64,000 nt of DNA from CAWBOY01 sp963790585 (GTDB lineage Bacteria; Planctomycetota; Planctomycetia; Gemmatales; Gemmataceae), in assembly GCA_963790585.1 (NCBI GenBank), contig CAWBOY010000006.1:496001-560000 (forward strand), in the 5' to 3' direction. Of the stretch, positions 25,860-35,470 are shown piece by piece. Both the position numbers and the translations under genes were made by a program. How positions within the stretch are numbered: position 1 is the stretch's first letter; the number at the start of each line of letters is the position of its first letter. Under the pieces are notes generated by a model. It saw only the letters and a list, made by a program, of their open reading frames with translations. It searched no databases and was not told where the DNA came from.

Positions 25860-27787
25860 ATGAGCCGATCGCTGTGGATTTTTACTCTGACGGGATGTCT
25901 GCAGGCGACGGCTTCGCTGAGCGCTCAGACGGCCGGATCCTCGTCTAGCCCGGCGCTGGCTCCAAAAGTCGATGCCACCGCCTTGGTAGCGCCGGTGGCG
26001 CCGCAAGAAGGCGTTTGGCGGGCGCGGCGGGACGACATGCCACCCGCGAAGGCGCCAGTCGTCCCGGCCAACCTACCAGGCGGCGACTGGAAGGAAACGA
26101 AGCGGCCCTTCGTTGCGCGCGGTGTGTCGGCGGACCCGACTTCCGTCATCGCACCGTCCGAGTCGCAGGAGGGCTGGCACGCTCGCCAACAGGAGATTAT
26201 TCCCGTGGCGGCGACTTCTTCTGGAAGCGTCAGAACCACCGGCTGGAGTACCCCGCAACCGATCAGCAGCGCGTTTTCCAACAACCAAACACCCGCCGCG
26301 CCGACGACGAATTATTATTCGACCGTGCAACCACCTTACGCGCAACCGAATAATAGCAGCGGCCCGCCGCCGGTTCCGCCGCCTTATCCGCAAGAGGGGT
26401 CCGCGCTCGACGAGTCAACAGCGCCGTCCCAGCCGATCAAGATGCATCGCGGCCAGACTGTAGACCCGCAATACGGTCTGCCCCCCGCTCAGCAAGGGCC
26501 GATCGAAATGCCGGGAATGCCGATGCAGCAACAACCGCTGCACGCGATGCCTGACTCGGGCATGAATCAAATGCCGCATGACGCGGCCATGCATCCGATG
26601 CCGTCTGACCCAGAGATGCACCAGATCCCCGTAGACCCCAATGCGCCGCCGAAACTCTCGGATCAAGTAACGTCCGATGGCGGTTACTGGAAGACTTGCG
26701 AGTATCCGACATTACCACGGCTGACCCTGTCCGCCGAAGCTATGGTCTGGTTTCTCAAAGATGCGCCGTTTCATGACCCGGTCGTGACGTCGTCGCGCAA
26801 TCCTGCCGATCTCGGCTTCTTGAATATGCCGACGACGGGCATCCTTTTGGGACAGGGCGACTACAATCTCGACCGAATCTATGGCTCCCGTCTCACGGCC
26901 GACCTCCGAGTCTGCGACCTTTGGCATGTCGAGGCCTCAGGGTTTGCGCTTCAGGATTCGACACGCAGCTTCTCTGCTCAGTCATTGGGCTTCGGGTTGC
27001 CGTTACTCGCCATTCCGGTGGTCAATAATGGTGTAAATTCCGCGATCGTGCTGGCCGCGCCCGGTATTAATTCTGGCGGCGCCAGTTCGCAACTGACGAC
27101 CGAGTTTTGGGCGCTGAGGCCAACGTCACGCACCATCTTTGCTCTGGCTTTCATTGCACGGTCGATTCCATCTATGGCCTGCGTTATCTCGATCTGAACG
27201 ACACTTTCGATCTGGTAACGAATTCGACGTTGCTGCAAACACCTGGTCTTTTCGCCGGCGCCTCAGCCCCACGCGGCAGCAGCTATGTCGGCTCGGACTC
27301 GTTCAGCGCGCACAACCAGTTTTACGGCGCTCAGATCGGCGCGCGCGTCGAGATGCTTCTAGGCCGATTTACGCTAAGCGGCGATGCCAAGGTCGCGGCG
27401 GGGGAGAATCATGAAACTTTGACGATGGCAGGCGGCAGCTATTTGGTCCCGCCCGGCGTCGGTTCCCCGACCGTGTCCGTTCCCGGCGGTTTGCTGACAG
27501 GATCTGGAAACCTGGGCCGATTTACCCACGACGAGACGACCTACCTTCCTGAAGTGAACATGAAAGTCAGCTATTACCTGCGGCCGCATATTCAGCTGAC
27601 CGCCGGTTATGACTTGTTGTACATGCCGAATGTGATTCGCGCGACCGATCAGATCGATCACCGAGTCAGTGGGTCGCAACTACCGTTCCTCACTGGTGCG
27701 ACTCAAGGCGGCCTGAACGCGCCGCTGTTCCGAACGAGCGATTTTTGGGCGGAGGGGTTTTCGTTGGGGCTGACGTTCTGTTATTGA
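25860..27787 (+). CDS. BBP7-type outer-membrane beta-barrel protein (frameshifted)
   Basis: About 642 aa if one missing base near 27108 is restored. A signal peptide (about residues 1-22, SLSAQ) leads into a Pro-rich region of about 270 residues. That region has duplicated segments (P-Q-E-G-V-W-R-A-R-R and S-Q-E-G-W-H-A-R-Q-Q) and a Met/His-rich stretch (about 210-260). The C-terminal ~370 residues look like a planctomycete BBP7 barrel: RLTLSAEAMVWFLKDAP, YGSRLTADLRVCD, then F-W-G-A-E-A-N-V and YGLRYLDLND after the frame repair, and a terminal aromatic residue (SLGLTFCY) as in outer-membrane proteins. Frame: the tgg-GGC-GCT-GAG expected for WGAE lacks one G. RBS GAAAGGGAATTCCT is reasonable. 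Its function (porin-like or structural) is unknown. Confidence 0.82.
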
Positions 27788-27837
27788 TGTGAACTTGCCG
27801 TGTTTTGGCGACGGGGCTCAGTAACGCAGCAGGGCGC

Positions 27838-27935
27838 CATGCCCACGCTTGCGTGGGCATGAGAATAGAAGTGCCTTGAATGGAGACAGGAAATTACGGT
27901 GACGTATCCGGCATGCCCACGCAAGCGTGGGCATG
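27838..27935. repeat. Two copies of a 24-bp hairpin
   Basis: CATGCCCACGC-TT-GCGTGGGCATG at 27838-27861 and the same with AA in the loop at 27912-27935. Each is a perfect hairpin, and together they can pair with each other. They lie between convergent genes and could terminate transcription from both sides. Confidence 0.75.
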
Positions 27936-27975
27936 GCACCCAGCAACATCACGCAGTCCGTTCGCACGAGGCAAG

Positions 27976-28410
27976 TCAAATGCTCAGCCCACGGTGTTCT
28001 TTCAGCAGACATTTATTCATGACGACTTGCAATCCGGCCGCACGCGCTTGATCCGCGGCGGCATTGTGAGCGATCCCTTCTTGCATCCAGATCGCCTTCG
28101 CACCTACGGCGATCGCGTCCTCGACGATCGCGGGCACGGCTTCCGGCTTGCGAAAAATGTCTACCACATCAATTTTCTCCGGCACGTCTTGCAGCCGTTC
28201 ATACGACTTCTCACCGAGGACTTCTTTGACCGCTGGATTGACAGGAATGATGCGGTAGCCGTGTTGCTGCATATACGCCGCGACACGGTAGCTATCACGG
28301 TCGGGCTTGTCTGACAGGCCGACCACGGCGATGGTGCGGGTCGATTGGAGAATGTCACGAATCTCTTTCGTGGTCGCGTTTGTTAGCGGCATTTCACACT
28401 GTTCTGACAT
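27976..28410 (-). CDS. CoA-binding domain protein (YccU-like)
   Basis: 144 aa from the ATG at 28410, chosen because TAGGAGATGTAGCG precedes it. A Rossmann-like CoA-binding domain: TIAVVGLSDKPDRDSYRVAAYMQ near residues 30-50, HGYRIIPVNPAV, GEKSYERLQDVPEKIDVVDIFRKPE and AIWMQEGIAHNAAADQARAAG, ending VVMNKCLLKEH. This order of motifs is diagnostic for the YccU/CoA_binding_2 family, which resembles the N-terminal domain of succinyl-CoA synthetase alpha. The cellular role is unknown. It lies downstream of the HExxH protein gene on the same strand. Confidence 0.93.
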   Translation of the reverse strand: MSEQCEMPLTNATTKEIRDILQSTRTIAVVGLSDKPDRDSYRVAAYMQQHGYRIIPVNPAVKEVLGEKSYERLQDVPEKIDVVDIFRKPEAVPAIVEDAIAVGAKAIWMQEGIAHNAAADQARAAGLQVVMNKCLLKEHRGLSI

Positions 28411-28446
28411 CGCTACATCTCCTAAACCGAGCTTCAAAGTATTTTT

Positions 28447-29190
28447 TCAACCGGTCGCGGCAATAGGCAGCAGGCGCGGGCGGGGGACCACGATTCCCTG
28501 GACGCTGCCGTGGCGATGGCGCAGTTGCGCGAAATCGAGGCGTAGAAAGCTATGCAAATCGCGATTGGGGCCGACCGCGAGATATGCCCGAGCTAGGTGG
28601 GCCATGTGGGTATCATAGTCGCGCTTGCTGTGCGTGTGCAGTGAGCAGCGGCCTTCGTGACGCCTCAAGTCGCCCTCGAAGTGGGGGCTAATGTGATAAA
28701 GCTCGTGAAAGAGCGTGACGAACTTGTCGTCGAAATCCTGGTCCAGAAAGCGCGGCAAGCAGAAGGTCACGAGGTAGAGCATTTCACGCCCGTTGACGAC
28801 GAAGCGCTGGACCTGGTACGGCACGCCGCGCCGATGGCGGACGAGATGGCCGCCGCGAAATCGTAACGGGGTCACGCGCGCTTGCAGGCCGTGTGGCCGA
28901 CCCGTGCGTGCCTGGGTCATCGCGAAAATCAGGCGTGACGTGTCGATGTGATGAAAGATGGGGCAGTGCGCGACGATATCGGCGCAGAGCCGCCGGACGT
29001 GGCCGCTGAAATCAAACGGCTGGCCGCGTTCGCCGGTAATCAGCCACGGAGGCGCCTCCATTCCGGCGGACCGTTGCTTGCCGCCGCGCGGCAAGCGCAC
29101 CGAGCGCCGCGGCAACGGCGAAGACTTATCGTCCCAACAAAGTGTCAGCGGTAGAGATGCACGCGAATGGCGTCGTGTGAGTACGGCCAC
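28447..29190 (-). CDS. Putative metallopeptidase-like protein with HELYH motif
   Basis: 247 aa from a GTG at 29190, which has an excellent AGGAGG six bases upstream; an ATG at 29217 lacks one. The key segment FVTLFHELYHISPHFEGDLRRHEGR (about residues 163-187) holds an H-E-x-x-H zinc motif with following His/Glu residues that could complete a site. I believe a family with this 'FHELYHISP' core exists among putative metallopeptidases, but substrate and proof of activity are lacking. The N-terminal ~50 residues are Arg-rich. Cytoplasmic, no signal. The gene is followed by the CoA-binding gene (gap about 36 bases). Confidence 0.7.
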   Translation of the reverse strand: MAVLTRRHSRASLPLTLCWDDKSSPLPRRSVRLPRGGKQRSAGMEAPPWLITGERGQPFDFSGHVRRLCADIVAHCPIFHHIDTSRLIFAMTQARTGRPHGLQARVTPLRFRGGHLVRHRRGVPYQVQRFVVNGREMLYLVTFCLPRFLDQDFDDKFVTLFHELYHISPHFEGDLRRHEGRCSLHTHSKRDYDTHMAHLARAYLAVGPNRDLHSFLRLDFAQLRHRHGSVQGIVVPRPRLLPIAATG

Positions 29191-29445
29191 GCCTTTCCTC
29201 CTACTTTCAACGAACATCGATCACGGCCACCGTGCCGCGACCAGGCAGGGAACGCTTGCTTTCGCAATCCCGAGTGGTTAATTCTAGGGCTATCGTCGTC
29301 GATTCCTTCCATAAATCCAGTAAATTCCTCCCACCCGTTACGCCGATACCTCATGCTGGGAAGCGCGAGCAAAACGCCATGGCCCAACCGGGCCCACAAC
29401 GGCAAATGCGCTCATCGGGCGCATTCGAGAGGGGGAATAGGGACG

Positions 29446-29717
29446 ATGAAGACCACACGAGGCTGGATGAAGCGAGGCCTGGCGGGCATGAGCCTGGCTT
29501 TGGTTGCTCTGTCCGGCTGCCAAACCTGGGTGCCCGAGCCGGGCATCACCTTGCCGACCGGCCGGTATTTGCAGCATCCGCCGCAATACATTTATCCGTC
29601 GCCGCCATTTCCTCAGCCCAATGAAATGCGAGTCTGACCACCGAGCCGGCGGTTGGTCCGTTGGGCGTTCCGCCGCCGCCGGTTCCCGCGAACGGCGTGG
29701 CGCCGATCGTTCCCTGA
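29446..29717 (+). CDS. Small planctomycete lipoprotein (frameshifted)
   Basis: About 90 aa with one missing base near 29630 restored; the uncorrected frame stops at 29637 after 63 residues. The leader ends ALVALSGC (lipobox, Cys about residue 25), then WVPEPGITLPTGRYLQHPPQY, PSPPFPQPNE and, in the other frame, SLTTEPAVGPLGVPPPPVP to the stop at 29717. The 'GRYLQHPPQY..PSP.FP' pattern recurs in short planctomycete lipoproteins of unknown role. GGGGGAATAGGGACG precedes the ATG. A strong hairpin follows the later stop, which supports the longer version. Confidence 0.7.
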
Positions 29718-29740
29718 TAAAAAACAATTGCTGACCTAAG

Positions 29741-29784
29741 GAAACCCCGCGCTCGCGCTTACCAGAAAAAGCACGCGGGGTTTC
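29741..29784 (+). terminator. Intrinsic terminator-like hairpin
   Basis: GAAACCCCGCG at 29741 and its exact complement CGCGGGGTTTC at 29774 form an 11-bp stem with a 22-base loop, 23 bases after the small lipoprotein stop; TTTC ends the stem. Confidence 0.7.
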
Positions 29785-29998
29785 GTGTAATTCCAGGCCT
29801 GCATTTCCTTTGACAGGCCCCGCGCTGCTGGGTTTGGCTTACCTATCTGCTCTTGACCTAAAATCTACATATCGATATTTCCCCGCCACGACTTTGAGTG
29901 AGTTAGCGAAGCCGTCGCCTGACGGTTTGATACTGGAACCACTGCCGCGCAGGGGATGGTGCGCGGTCCAATGTCTCTTCACGGGGAAGGGGATCAAT

Positions 29999-30889
29999 AT
30001 GGGCAGGAAGCCCTTGTTTCACGTCGCCGGGGTTTTGGGATTAGTCGTCTCGTTCACCGGCTGCACCGACAGCAACTGGTGCAACGGCGGTTCAAAAACG
30101 TATCAGCCCAAGACGAGCTGGAATAACACACCGAAACCGACGCCGCCGACGGCAACGCCGACCGACGCCGTCGCGACCGGAACGATGACACCGTCTGGCG
30201 CGACTCCGACCACGTCGGCATCGGCATCGCCAACAGCCGCGTCGACCGGTTTTACGCCAATGGCCCCGACCACCGGGACGCAACCTGTTAGCTACGATTC
30301 CACACCGCCGAAAGCGTGGAACAATGCTCCGACTGGAAGCTACACCGATTCTGGCGTGAAGCCAGCGACCGCGACCTCGTTCGGAGCGCCTTCGACGACA
30401 GGCACTGGCTTCCAGCAGACAGGTGGCATGTTGCCACCGGTGACGCCGTCTGGCCCCACCGCTTCGACGGGAACTTGGGGTAACACCGCCGCTCCAGCTC
30501 TGACGCCGTCGGCTCCGATTATTCTTAGTGGCTCACCAAGCGGTTTCAGCGCTCCGATGACCACTCCGACCAAGACCGACAGCAGCAATGTGATGTCGAT
30601 CGATCCGCTGCCGAAGAGTACGACAAATTCCTTGCCCCCCAACGACTTCACTCGTAGCAGCCGTGGCATGGGCACTTCCGGTACGCCAGGCTTTACAGCG
30701 CAAGGCAACGATTACTACGGCAAGAGCAGCATGGGATCGATGCCTCCGCCCCCGCCTGCTATGAGCACTTCGACGACGCCGGCGAATCCATTGCCACAAT
30801 CGGGATCGTTTAACACCACCTCGGGCCTGCCGGATGCGCCTGTGCCGACGAACGGCACGACGCGAACCACGGCCAATCCGATTCCGTAA
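29999..30889 (+). CDS. Ser/Thr/Pro-rich lipoprotein of unknown function
   Basis: 296 aa from the ATG at 29999, preceded by GGGGAAGGGG. The leader (about residues 6-21, GVLGLVVSFTGC) ends in a likely lipobox Cys. The rest is low-complexity, dominated by Thr, Pro, Ser, Gly and Asn (TPTPPTATP-like stretches, TGTWGNTAAPALTPSAP), with no recognisable domain. It would be an extended, surface- or periplasm-exposed polymer-like protein. The longer frame back to 29810 is not used because the leader would be buried. It is followed by a strong terminator shared with the convergent ABC transporter genes. Confidence 0.75.
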   Translation: MGRKPLFHVAGVLGLVVSFTGCTDSNWCNGGSKTYQPKTSWNNTPKPTPPTATPTDAVATGTMTPSGATPTTSASASPTAASTGFTPMAPTTGTQPVSYDSTPPKAWNNAPTGSYTDSGVKPATATSFGAPSTTGTGFQQTGGMLPPVTPSGPTASTGTWGNTAAPALTPSAPIILSGSPSGFSAPMTTPTKTDSSNVMSIDPLPKSTTNSLPPNDFTRSSRGMGTSGTPGFTAQGNDYYGKSSMGSMPPPPPAMSTSTTPANPLPQSGSFNTTSGLPDAPVPTNGTTRTTANPIP

Positions 30890-30898
30890 GCGACGCCA

Positions 30899-30957
30899 AA
30901 TGACGAACGTGCGCGGCACGTGCAAGGATGCACGCGCCGCGCACGTTTTGTCATTTT
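30899..30957. terminator. Bidirectional terminator hairpin
   Basis: AATGAC-g-AACGTGCGCGG pairs with CCGCGCACGTT-ttg-TCATT across a loop that itself contains GCACGTGC/GCACGCGC. It lies between convergent genes (stops at 30889 and 30976) and ends in a T-rich run on both sides. Confidence 0.8.
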
Positions 30958-30975
30958 CAAATACTTCCAATCCTC

Positions 30976-31761
30976 TTAAACCATCACGCGCCTCAAGAAT
31001 TGCCGATTCCGCTCGGTCTTCGGATGATCGATCACCTCGGCGGGTGGCCCGTCCTCTATCACTTTGCCATCCGCGAGAACGAGGACTCGGTCGGCCGCCT
31101 TGCGGGCAAAACCGATTTCGTGAGTGACCAGAATCAAGGTCAGGCCGTCGCGTTTCAAATCAACAAGCACGTCGAGAACTTCGCCCTTTAATTCCGGATC
31201 GAGCGCGCTCGTGATTTCATCGCATAGCAAGCCGCGCGGTTCCATCGCCAGGGCTCGCGCGATCGCAACCCGTTGTTTCTGCCCGCCCGATAGTTGACGC
31301 GGGTAAGCATCGGCGTGGCTCTCCAGGTTGACGCGGTTCAGCAATTGGAGGGCGAGTCCTCTCGCCTCATTCGGTGGCATATTCAAAACTTGCGTCGGCG
31401 CCTCCATGACGTTTTCGAGCGCGGTCAAATGGGGGAACAGTTGAAAATCCTGAAAGATCATGCCTAGCACGCGACGAACCGCCCAAACCTCCGGCGTTGC
31501 CGAAACGGTTGACGCGGCGTTCAAGGAATACGGACCGACATGGACGGTGCCTTCATCGAACGAAGTAAGACCATTAAGACAGCGAAGGAGCGTCGACTTG
31601 CCGCCGCCGCTCGGCCCAATCAATGCCAGCGTCTCGCCCGGATTCGCTTGAAAATCGATGCCGTCGAGAACGAGACGCGAGCCAAAGCGCTTGCGCAATC
31701 CCGTGACCGAGATCTGCAAAGGCTTCGGGGCGATGGATTCCTGCAGCGTGCTTTTGCTCAT
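30976..31761 (-). CDS. Polar amino-acid ABC transporter ATP-binding protein
   Basis: 261 aa. All ATPase motifs are present: Walker A GPSGGGKST (about residues 50-58), Q-loop FQDFQLFPHLT, signature LSGGQKQR (about 158-165), Walker B LLCDEITSALDPE and the switch histidine VTHEIGFA. The long spacing and HLTALENVMEAP match the GlnQ/ArtP class for polar amino acids. It powers uptake together with the fused binding protein/permease just upstream (gap 25 bases). Substrate not certain. Confidence 0.93.
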   Translation of the reverse strand: MSKSTLQESIAPKPLQISVTGLRKRFGSRLVLDGIDFQANPGETLALIGPSGGGKSTLLRCLNGLTSFDEGTVHVGPYSLNAASTVSATPEVWAVRRVLGMIFQDFQLFPHLTALENVMEAPTQVLNMPPNEARGLALQLLNRVNLESHADAYPRQLSGGQKQRVAIARALAMEPRGLLCDEITSALDPELKGEVLDVLVDLKRDGLTLILVTHEIGFARKAADRVLVLADGKVIEDGPPAEVIDHPKTERNRQFLRRVMV

Positions 31762-31786
31762 TTCGCTCCAGCGCTCCGAGGGAGCG

Positions 31787-33258
31787 TCAATCGTTTCCTG
31801 GTGTTCCCCAGCGCTTTTCGAGATAGCGCGATAAATGTCCCAAAGGTACCGACATAATGAGATACAAAGCCGCGGTTACAAGGCCGATCTCGTAATACTG
31901 GAAGCTGGTCTTGGACAAGATCTGATACTGTTTGCTTAACTCGACGACGGCGATGATGCTGACGACGCTGGTGTCCTTGAAAAGTGCCACGAAGTCGTTC
32001 GTCATCGGCGGCAAGATCTGGCGAATCGCTTGTGCCAGAATAATGCGCCGCAGCGTTTTGGAATGCGACATTCCCAGCGACGTCGCAGCTTCCCATTGCC
32101 CCGCCGGGACGCCGCTGATCGCGGACCGGTAAACCTCGGCTTCATAGGCGGCGTAGTTGATACCGAGGCCGAGCACAGCTATGCCGAAAGCGTCGAACGG
32201 CAAAATGTTGGCCATGCCGAAATATAGAAAAAACAGCAACAACAGAACCGGGATACCTCGAAAGAACTCGATGTACAGAAGAGCGAGCAGCCGAACCGGG
32301 GCCGGCCCATAAAGTCGCGCCAGCGCGATCGGCAGTCCGAGAGCGATCGCCAACAACATGCTACAGACGGATAATTTGATGGTCATCCACGCGCCTTCGA
32401 GAAGCGGCCATAGATATGTCGAGGCCGACCAACCCTGGCTCGGGTCGCCTGCCGCCACCGCGTCCTTTTCCGCCTGCGTTTCTGGTTCGACGGCTCCCAA
32501 ATCGAGTTGGTCGTCGTTCCAGATATTCCACCTCTTGTAAATCCGCCTTAGCTCACCCTTCTTGATTAGATTGTCGAGGGCCTTGTCGAAGCGTTCCGCG
32601 AGCGCTTCGTCGTCTTTGCGAAAGGCGATGGCATATTTGCCCTTTTCGCGTGGCGCACCGGTCAACTTCAGATTCGGAAACTTGGGCAAGTAATACGAAT
32701 GGACCGGCAGATCGAGATAGATGGCATCGATTCGCTTGCTGTCGAGTTCGAGATAGAGCGTGTCCTGGCTATCAAATGGCCGGGTTTTGATTCCCTCCTT
32801 CGCAAGCGATCGCTGTGCCGCGGACCCATCGAGAGTGCCCACCGTGATCTGGTCTTTGAGCCGAATGAGATCGGCAAAATCGTGTATACGTTGCTCGTCC
32901 TTGCGGACGACGAGTTGCAATTGGTAGATGTAATACGGCCGGCTGAAGCGAACCTGCTTGCGATAAAGCGGGACATCCTCGATGCCATTCATGGCGAAGT
33001 CGAAATCGTGTTTGTCATTGAGCCCGGGAATCAGACTGTTGAAATTGTATTGCTTGAATTGAATGGGGCGGCCTAGCTCGAGTGCCAGGGCCGCCGCCAA
33101 CTCGACCTCAAAACCGACCTGACCTTTGACGGGATCTTTAGAGACATACGGCGGCCGCCTTCCTCGTCTGCACCCCATAAAAGCGGGCGTTCTCGAGCGT
33201 TCAGCGGATTGATCGTGAGTAGGAAGGCGAGGGTGATGAGGACGGGATTTTGCTTCAT
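31787..33258 (-). CDS. Fused amino-acid ABC transporter binding protein and permease (frameshifted)
   Basis: About 490 aa if one missing base near 33150 is restored. From the ATG at 33258 (AAGGAA upstream) comes a signal peptide (about residues 2-21), then after the shift a periplasmic solute-binding domain of the SBP_bac_3 type (GFEVELAAALALELG, about 45-60; FAMNGIEDVPLYRKQVRFSRPYY, about 95-117; LTVGTLDGSAAQ-like). It is followed by a membrane domain (about 285-490) with the permease EAA loop EAATSLGMSHSKTLRRIILPQA-like. Fusion of binding protein and permease is a known variant of the GlnP type. It is the first gene of the transporter operon; the ATPase follows. Confidence 0.85.
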
Positions 33259-33339
33259 CAAGGTTCCTTTCTGGACGATCGACGCTTAGCCGCAATACCG
33301 TTCGTCTTAGAGCTCTCTGCAAAGTTTTGCGTTTCCCCA

Positions 33340-33472
33340 CCCAGGCTGCGCTGCGCGACCCTGGGCTTTGATATAGAACGCCGTTGGCGTTCTAATACGG
33401 GTTCGCGCTCTCTGTCTTTGAACGCTGAAAGCGTTCTATATCGAAGCCCAGGGTCGCGCAGCGCACCCTGGG
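33340..33472. repeat. Inverted repeat, variant of element A
   Basis: Arms of about 42 bases (33340-33381 and 33431-33472) share CCCAGG..GCGCTGCGCGACCCTGGGC-TTTGATAT and then diverge from the 5.8 kb copy: the inner part is GAACGC..GCGTTC instead of ACCCC..GGGGT. It fills the gap between the LacD-like gene and the transporter genes. Confidence 0.75.
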
Positions 33473-33537
33473 AAGGGGGATGCAGTTTTTCGGAGAGACC
33501 TTAGAGGCGCGGCATTGCGGTTGAACGGCTTGAGCGC

Positions 33538-34640
33538 CTAATATCCCCACGTATCCGCAGCGCCGGTCCCCTGCGCCCCGCTGCCGCCATAGCGGAAATG
33601 CCAGCCTTCGGTGGCGCGGATCGATTTGAGATCGTCCATCGTCAGACCATAGCGAGCGAACCACGGCAGGGCTTTTGCTTTGACGATGTCGTCGATTTGG
33701 CGCACGCGGTCAGCGCATTCGCCGTGGACGAAACGTTCCCGCGCCGCGGGGCCATCCTGGAGGAAGTATTCTTTCCAAAACGCTCGGCCGCCGAGGACGC
33801 CGCTGGCGCCGCACTCCACGGCCATTTCGACCTGTTTCTTGTAAGCCGGGAAATCGACGCCGGCGCTAAGCAACACCCACGGCTTTTCGCTGGCGGCGCT
33901 GAGCTTTTTGAGGTTGTCGCGCAATTGAGCATCGCTGTCGACGCCGAGATTGCCCGGGAACTCAGCCTTGTAAATGTCGCAATGCCGGCTCAGTTGACGG
34001 GCCGATTCGATGACCGTCTCCGCCTTGCGCCGACGTATTCTTTGCTGTCTTTCTTTTCACTGCCGTAGGGGAAAGCGATCGGTTCGAGGAGCAGAAGGAT
34101 GTCATGCTTACGGCATTCTTCGTAGACGCGTTCGATTAGGGCGAACTGATGCTCCGCGCTCGCCAGCTCGGTCGGTTCAAAGGGGGCCAGAAGCTTGACG
34201 GCATCGGCGCCGCACCGCTTAATCTTGCCAACGCCCCAACCCGGCTCGATGTCCATGAGAGGGGCGCCGACGCTGCTCTTGCTGCCGCCCGATTTTTCGA
34301 CTCGTACAAGGACGCCGACGTTTGAGGGGATTCCAAAGCTGGCGATGCTATTCCAGACGCCGTAATAGCCATCGACGAGCACAGCGCTGGCGGTCTTGGT
34401 TAGCGCGCTCGCGAGGACGATCTTGGCCTCGACGATCTCATTAAAGGTGGGCTCGCGGTCCTCGCCCTTTTTCTTGAGCGCGTCCTTCATCATGCTGATC
34501 ATCGAGCTGTTTTGATCGGTGGCCACCATTGTCAACGTGCCGTTTGGATTGCAAATACGTTGCAGACCCCGGAGCTTGCCGGGCGTCAAGCCGAGGCCGA
34601 ACAAACGGGTGACGGACAAGGGGCCACTTCGTTGCGACAT
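33538..34640 (-). CDS. LacD-like class I aldolase, tagatose-bisphosphate aldolase family (frameshifted)
   Basis: About 367 aa if one missing base near 34043 is restored. The start at 34640 has CAGGAG upstream. The N-terminal piece has GTLTMVATDQNSSM and SAVLVDGYYGVW; later come LVRVEKSGG, DAVKLLAPFEPTE, LLLEPIAFPYG, and in the second frame YKAEFPG (position of the family's Schiff-base Lys), PWVLLSAGVDFPAYKKQVE and GASGVLGGRAFWKEY, a TIM-barrel phosphate-binding pattern. It probably cleaves a ketose bisphosphate or related sugar phosphate; the exact substrate is not certain. The second piece is spread over a normal C-terminus (to 33538). Confidence 0.85.
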
Positions 34641-34756
34641 GCTGCATTCTCCTGAAACGAACGAACCGAGGCATACCGTGGGTCATATTACGAGTACGCA
34701 TTCGGACAGCAAGCGGCAGGAGAAGTGAATGTGGGCGAGAGCGGGCGGTGGCACCA

Positions 34757-34996
34757 TCAGGATCGATTGGGCACTTCCGAGGAAGGCACGACCATTACCC
34801 GATTTTGCAAGCGCCTGCTGCCGAGGACGGGCATGATGGTTTCTTGCGCGAGCTGTTTGTAGTAATAGCTCGTGACGATGCCGTCGATGGTGACCACGCT
34901 ATCAGTTTCGTGGAGATCCAAGCGACGCAGAGATGGGATGGGGCTGCCACTCAAAGCGGAGTGTGCGGGAGACGCGGTCAGAGTCGCGGAGGACAT
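34757..34996 (-). CDS. Small BON-domain protein
   Basis: 79 aa from the ATG at 34996, chosen for the GGAAGGAG eight bases upstream; earlier in-frame codons lack support. Residues about 20-70 match a BON domain: LRRLDLHETDSVVTIDGIVTSYYYKQLAQE and NRVMVVP at the end, the alternating 'L.G.V.s...k..A' pattern. BON proteins bind membrane lipid or envelope partners; in planctomycetes such single-domain cytoplasmic-looking copies are common and have no assigned role. Same strand as, and upstream of, the aldolase gene. Confidence 0.72.
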   Translation of the reverse strand: MSSATLTASPAHSALSGSPIPSLRRLDLHETDSVVTIDGIVTSYYYKQLAQETIMPVLGSRRLQNRVMVVPSSEVPNRS

Positions 34997-35470
34997 GGGG
35001 GAGCTCCTTCCAGCTGCGACAAGGCAACGGTGAACGGTTGAGGTCATCCAAAACATCAACGGCCACAGACGTTTCTGTCGGTTGTAAAGGATTGCGACAC
35101 ATCCCGGCTGACGCAATCAAGAAGGAATTGACGGACGGACCATGGAGGCCAATGATTGCCCTCAGTGACAAAGAGCATTGGCCGGCTTGTATGCGTCGGA
35201 TCACAATCCCTTACCTCCTTAGGTCCCTTTGGCAACCTACGAGGCCGATCATTGCACACGCGAATCGTCTGTCCTTTTGCATGGTAGCGCACGGGACGTT
35301 GCGGAGCAATGATTATTTCGAGAATAATTGCCTTTTTTCTCAGGGCGCAAATCTTGTGAGAAACACAGCCCGATCGCCAAGTTGGGCGCGAACCGCTAAC
35401 GTATCCCCGCGGCAAGGAATGCCGGCCCCAGGTTCGTAAAGCCGCCAGGCTTCGCTGGAGAATAACAAGC
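34997..35470. other. Divergent intergenic region
   Basis: 474 bases between the BON gene and the enolase-superfamily gene. No supported frame. It is less GC-rich than its neighbours around 35320-35350 (ATTATTTCGAGAATAATTG, a partial palindrome), so promoters for both flanking genes probably lie here. Confidence 0.4.
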
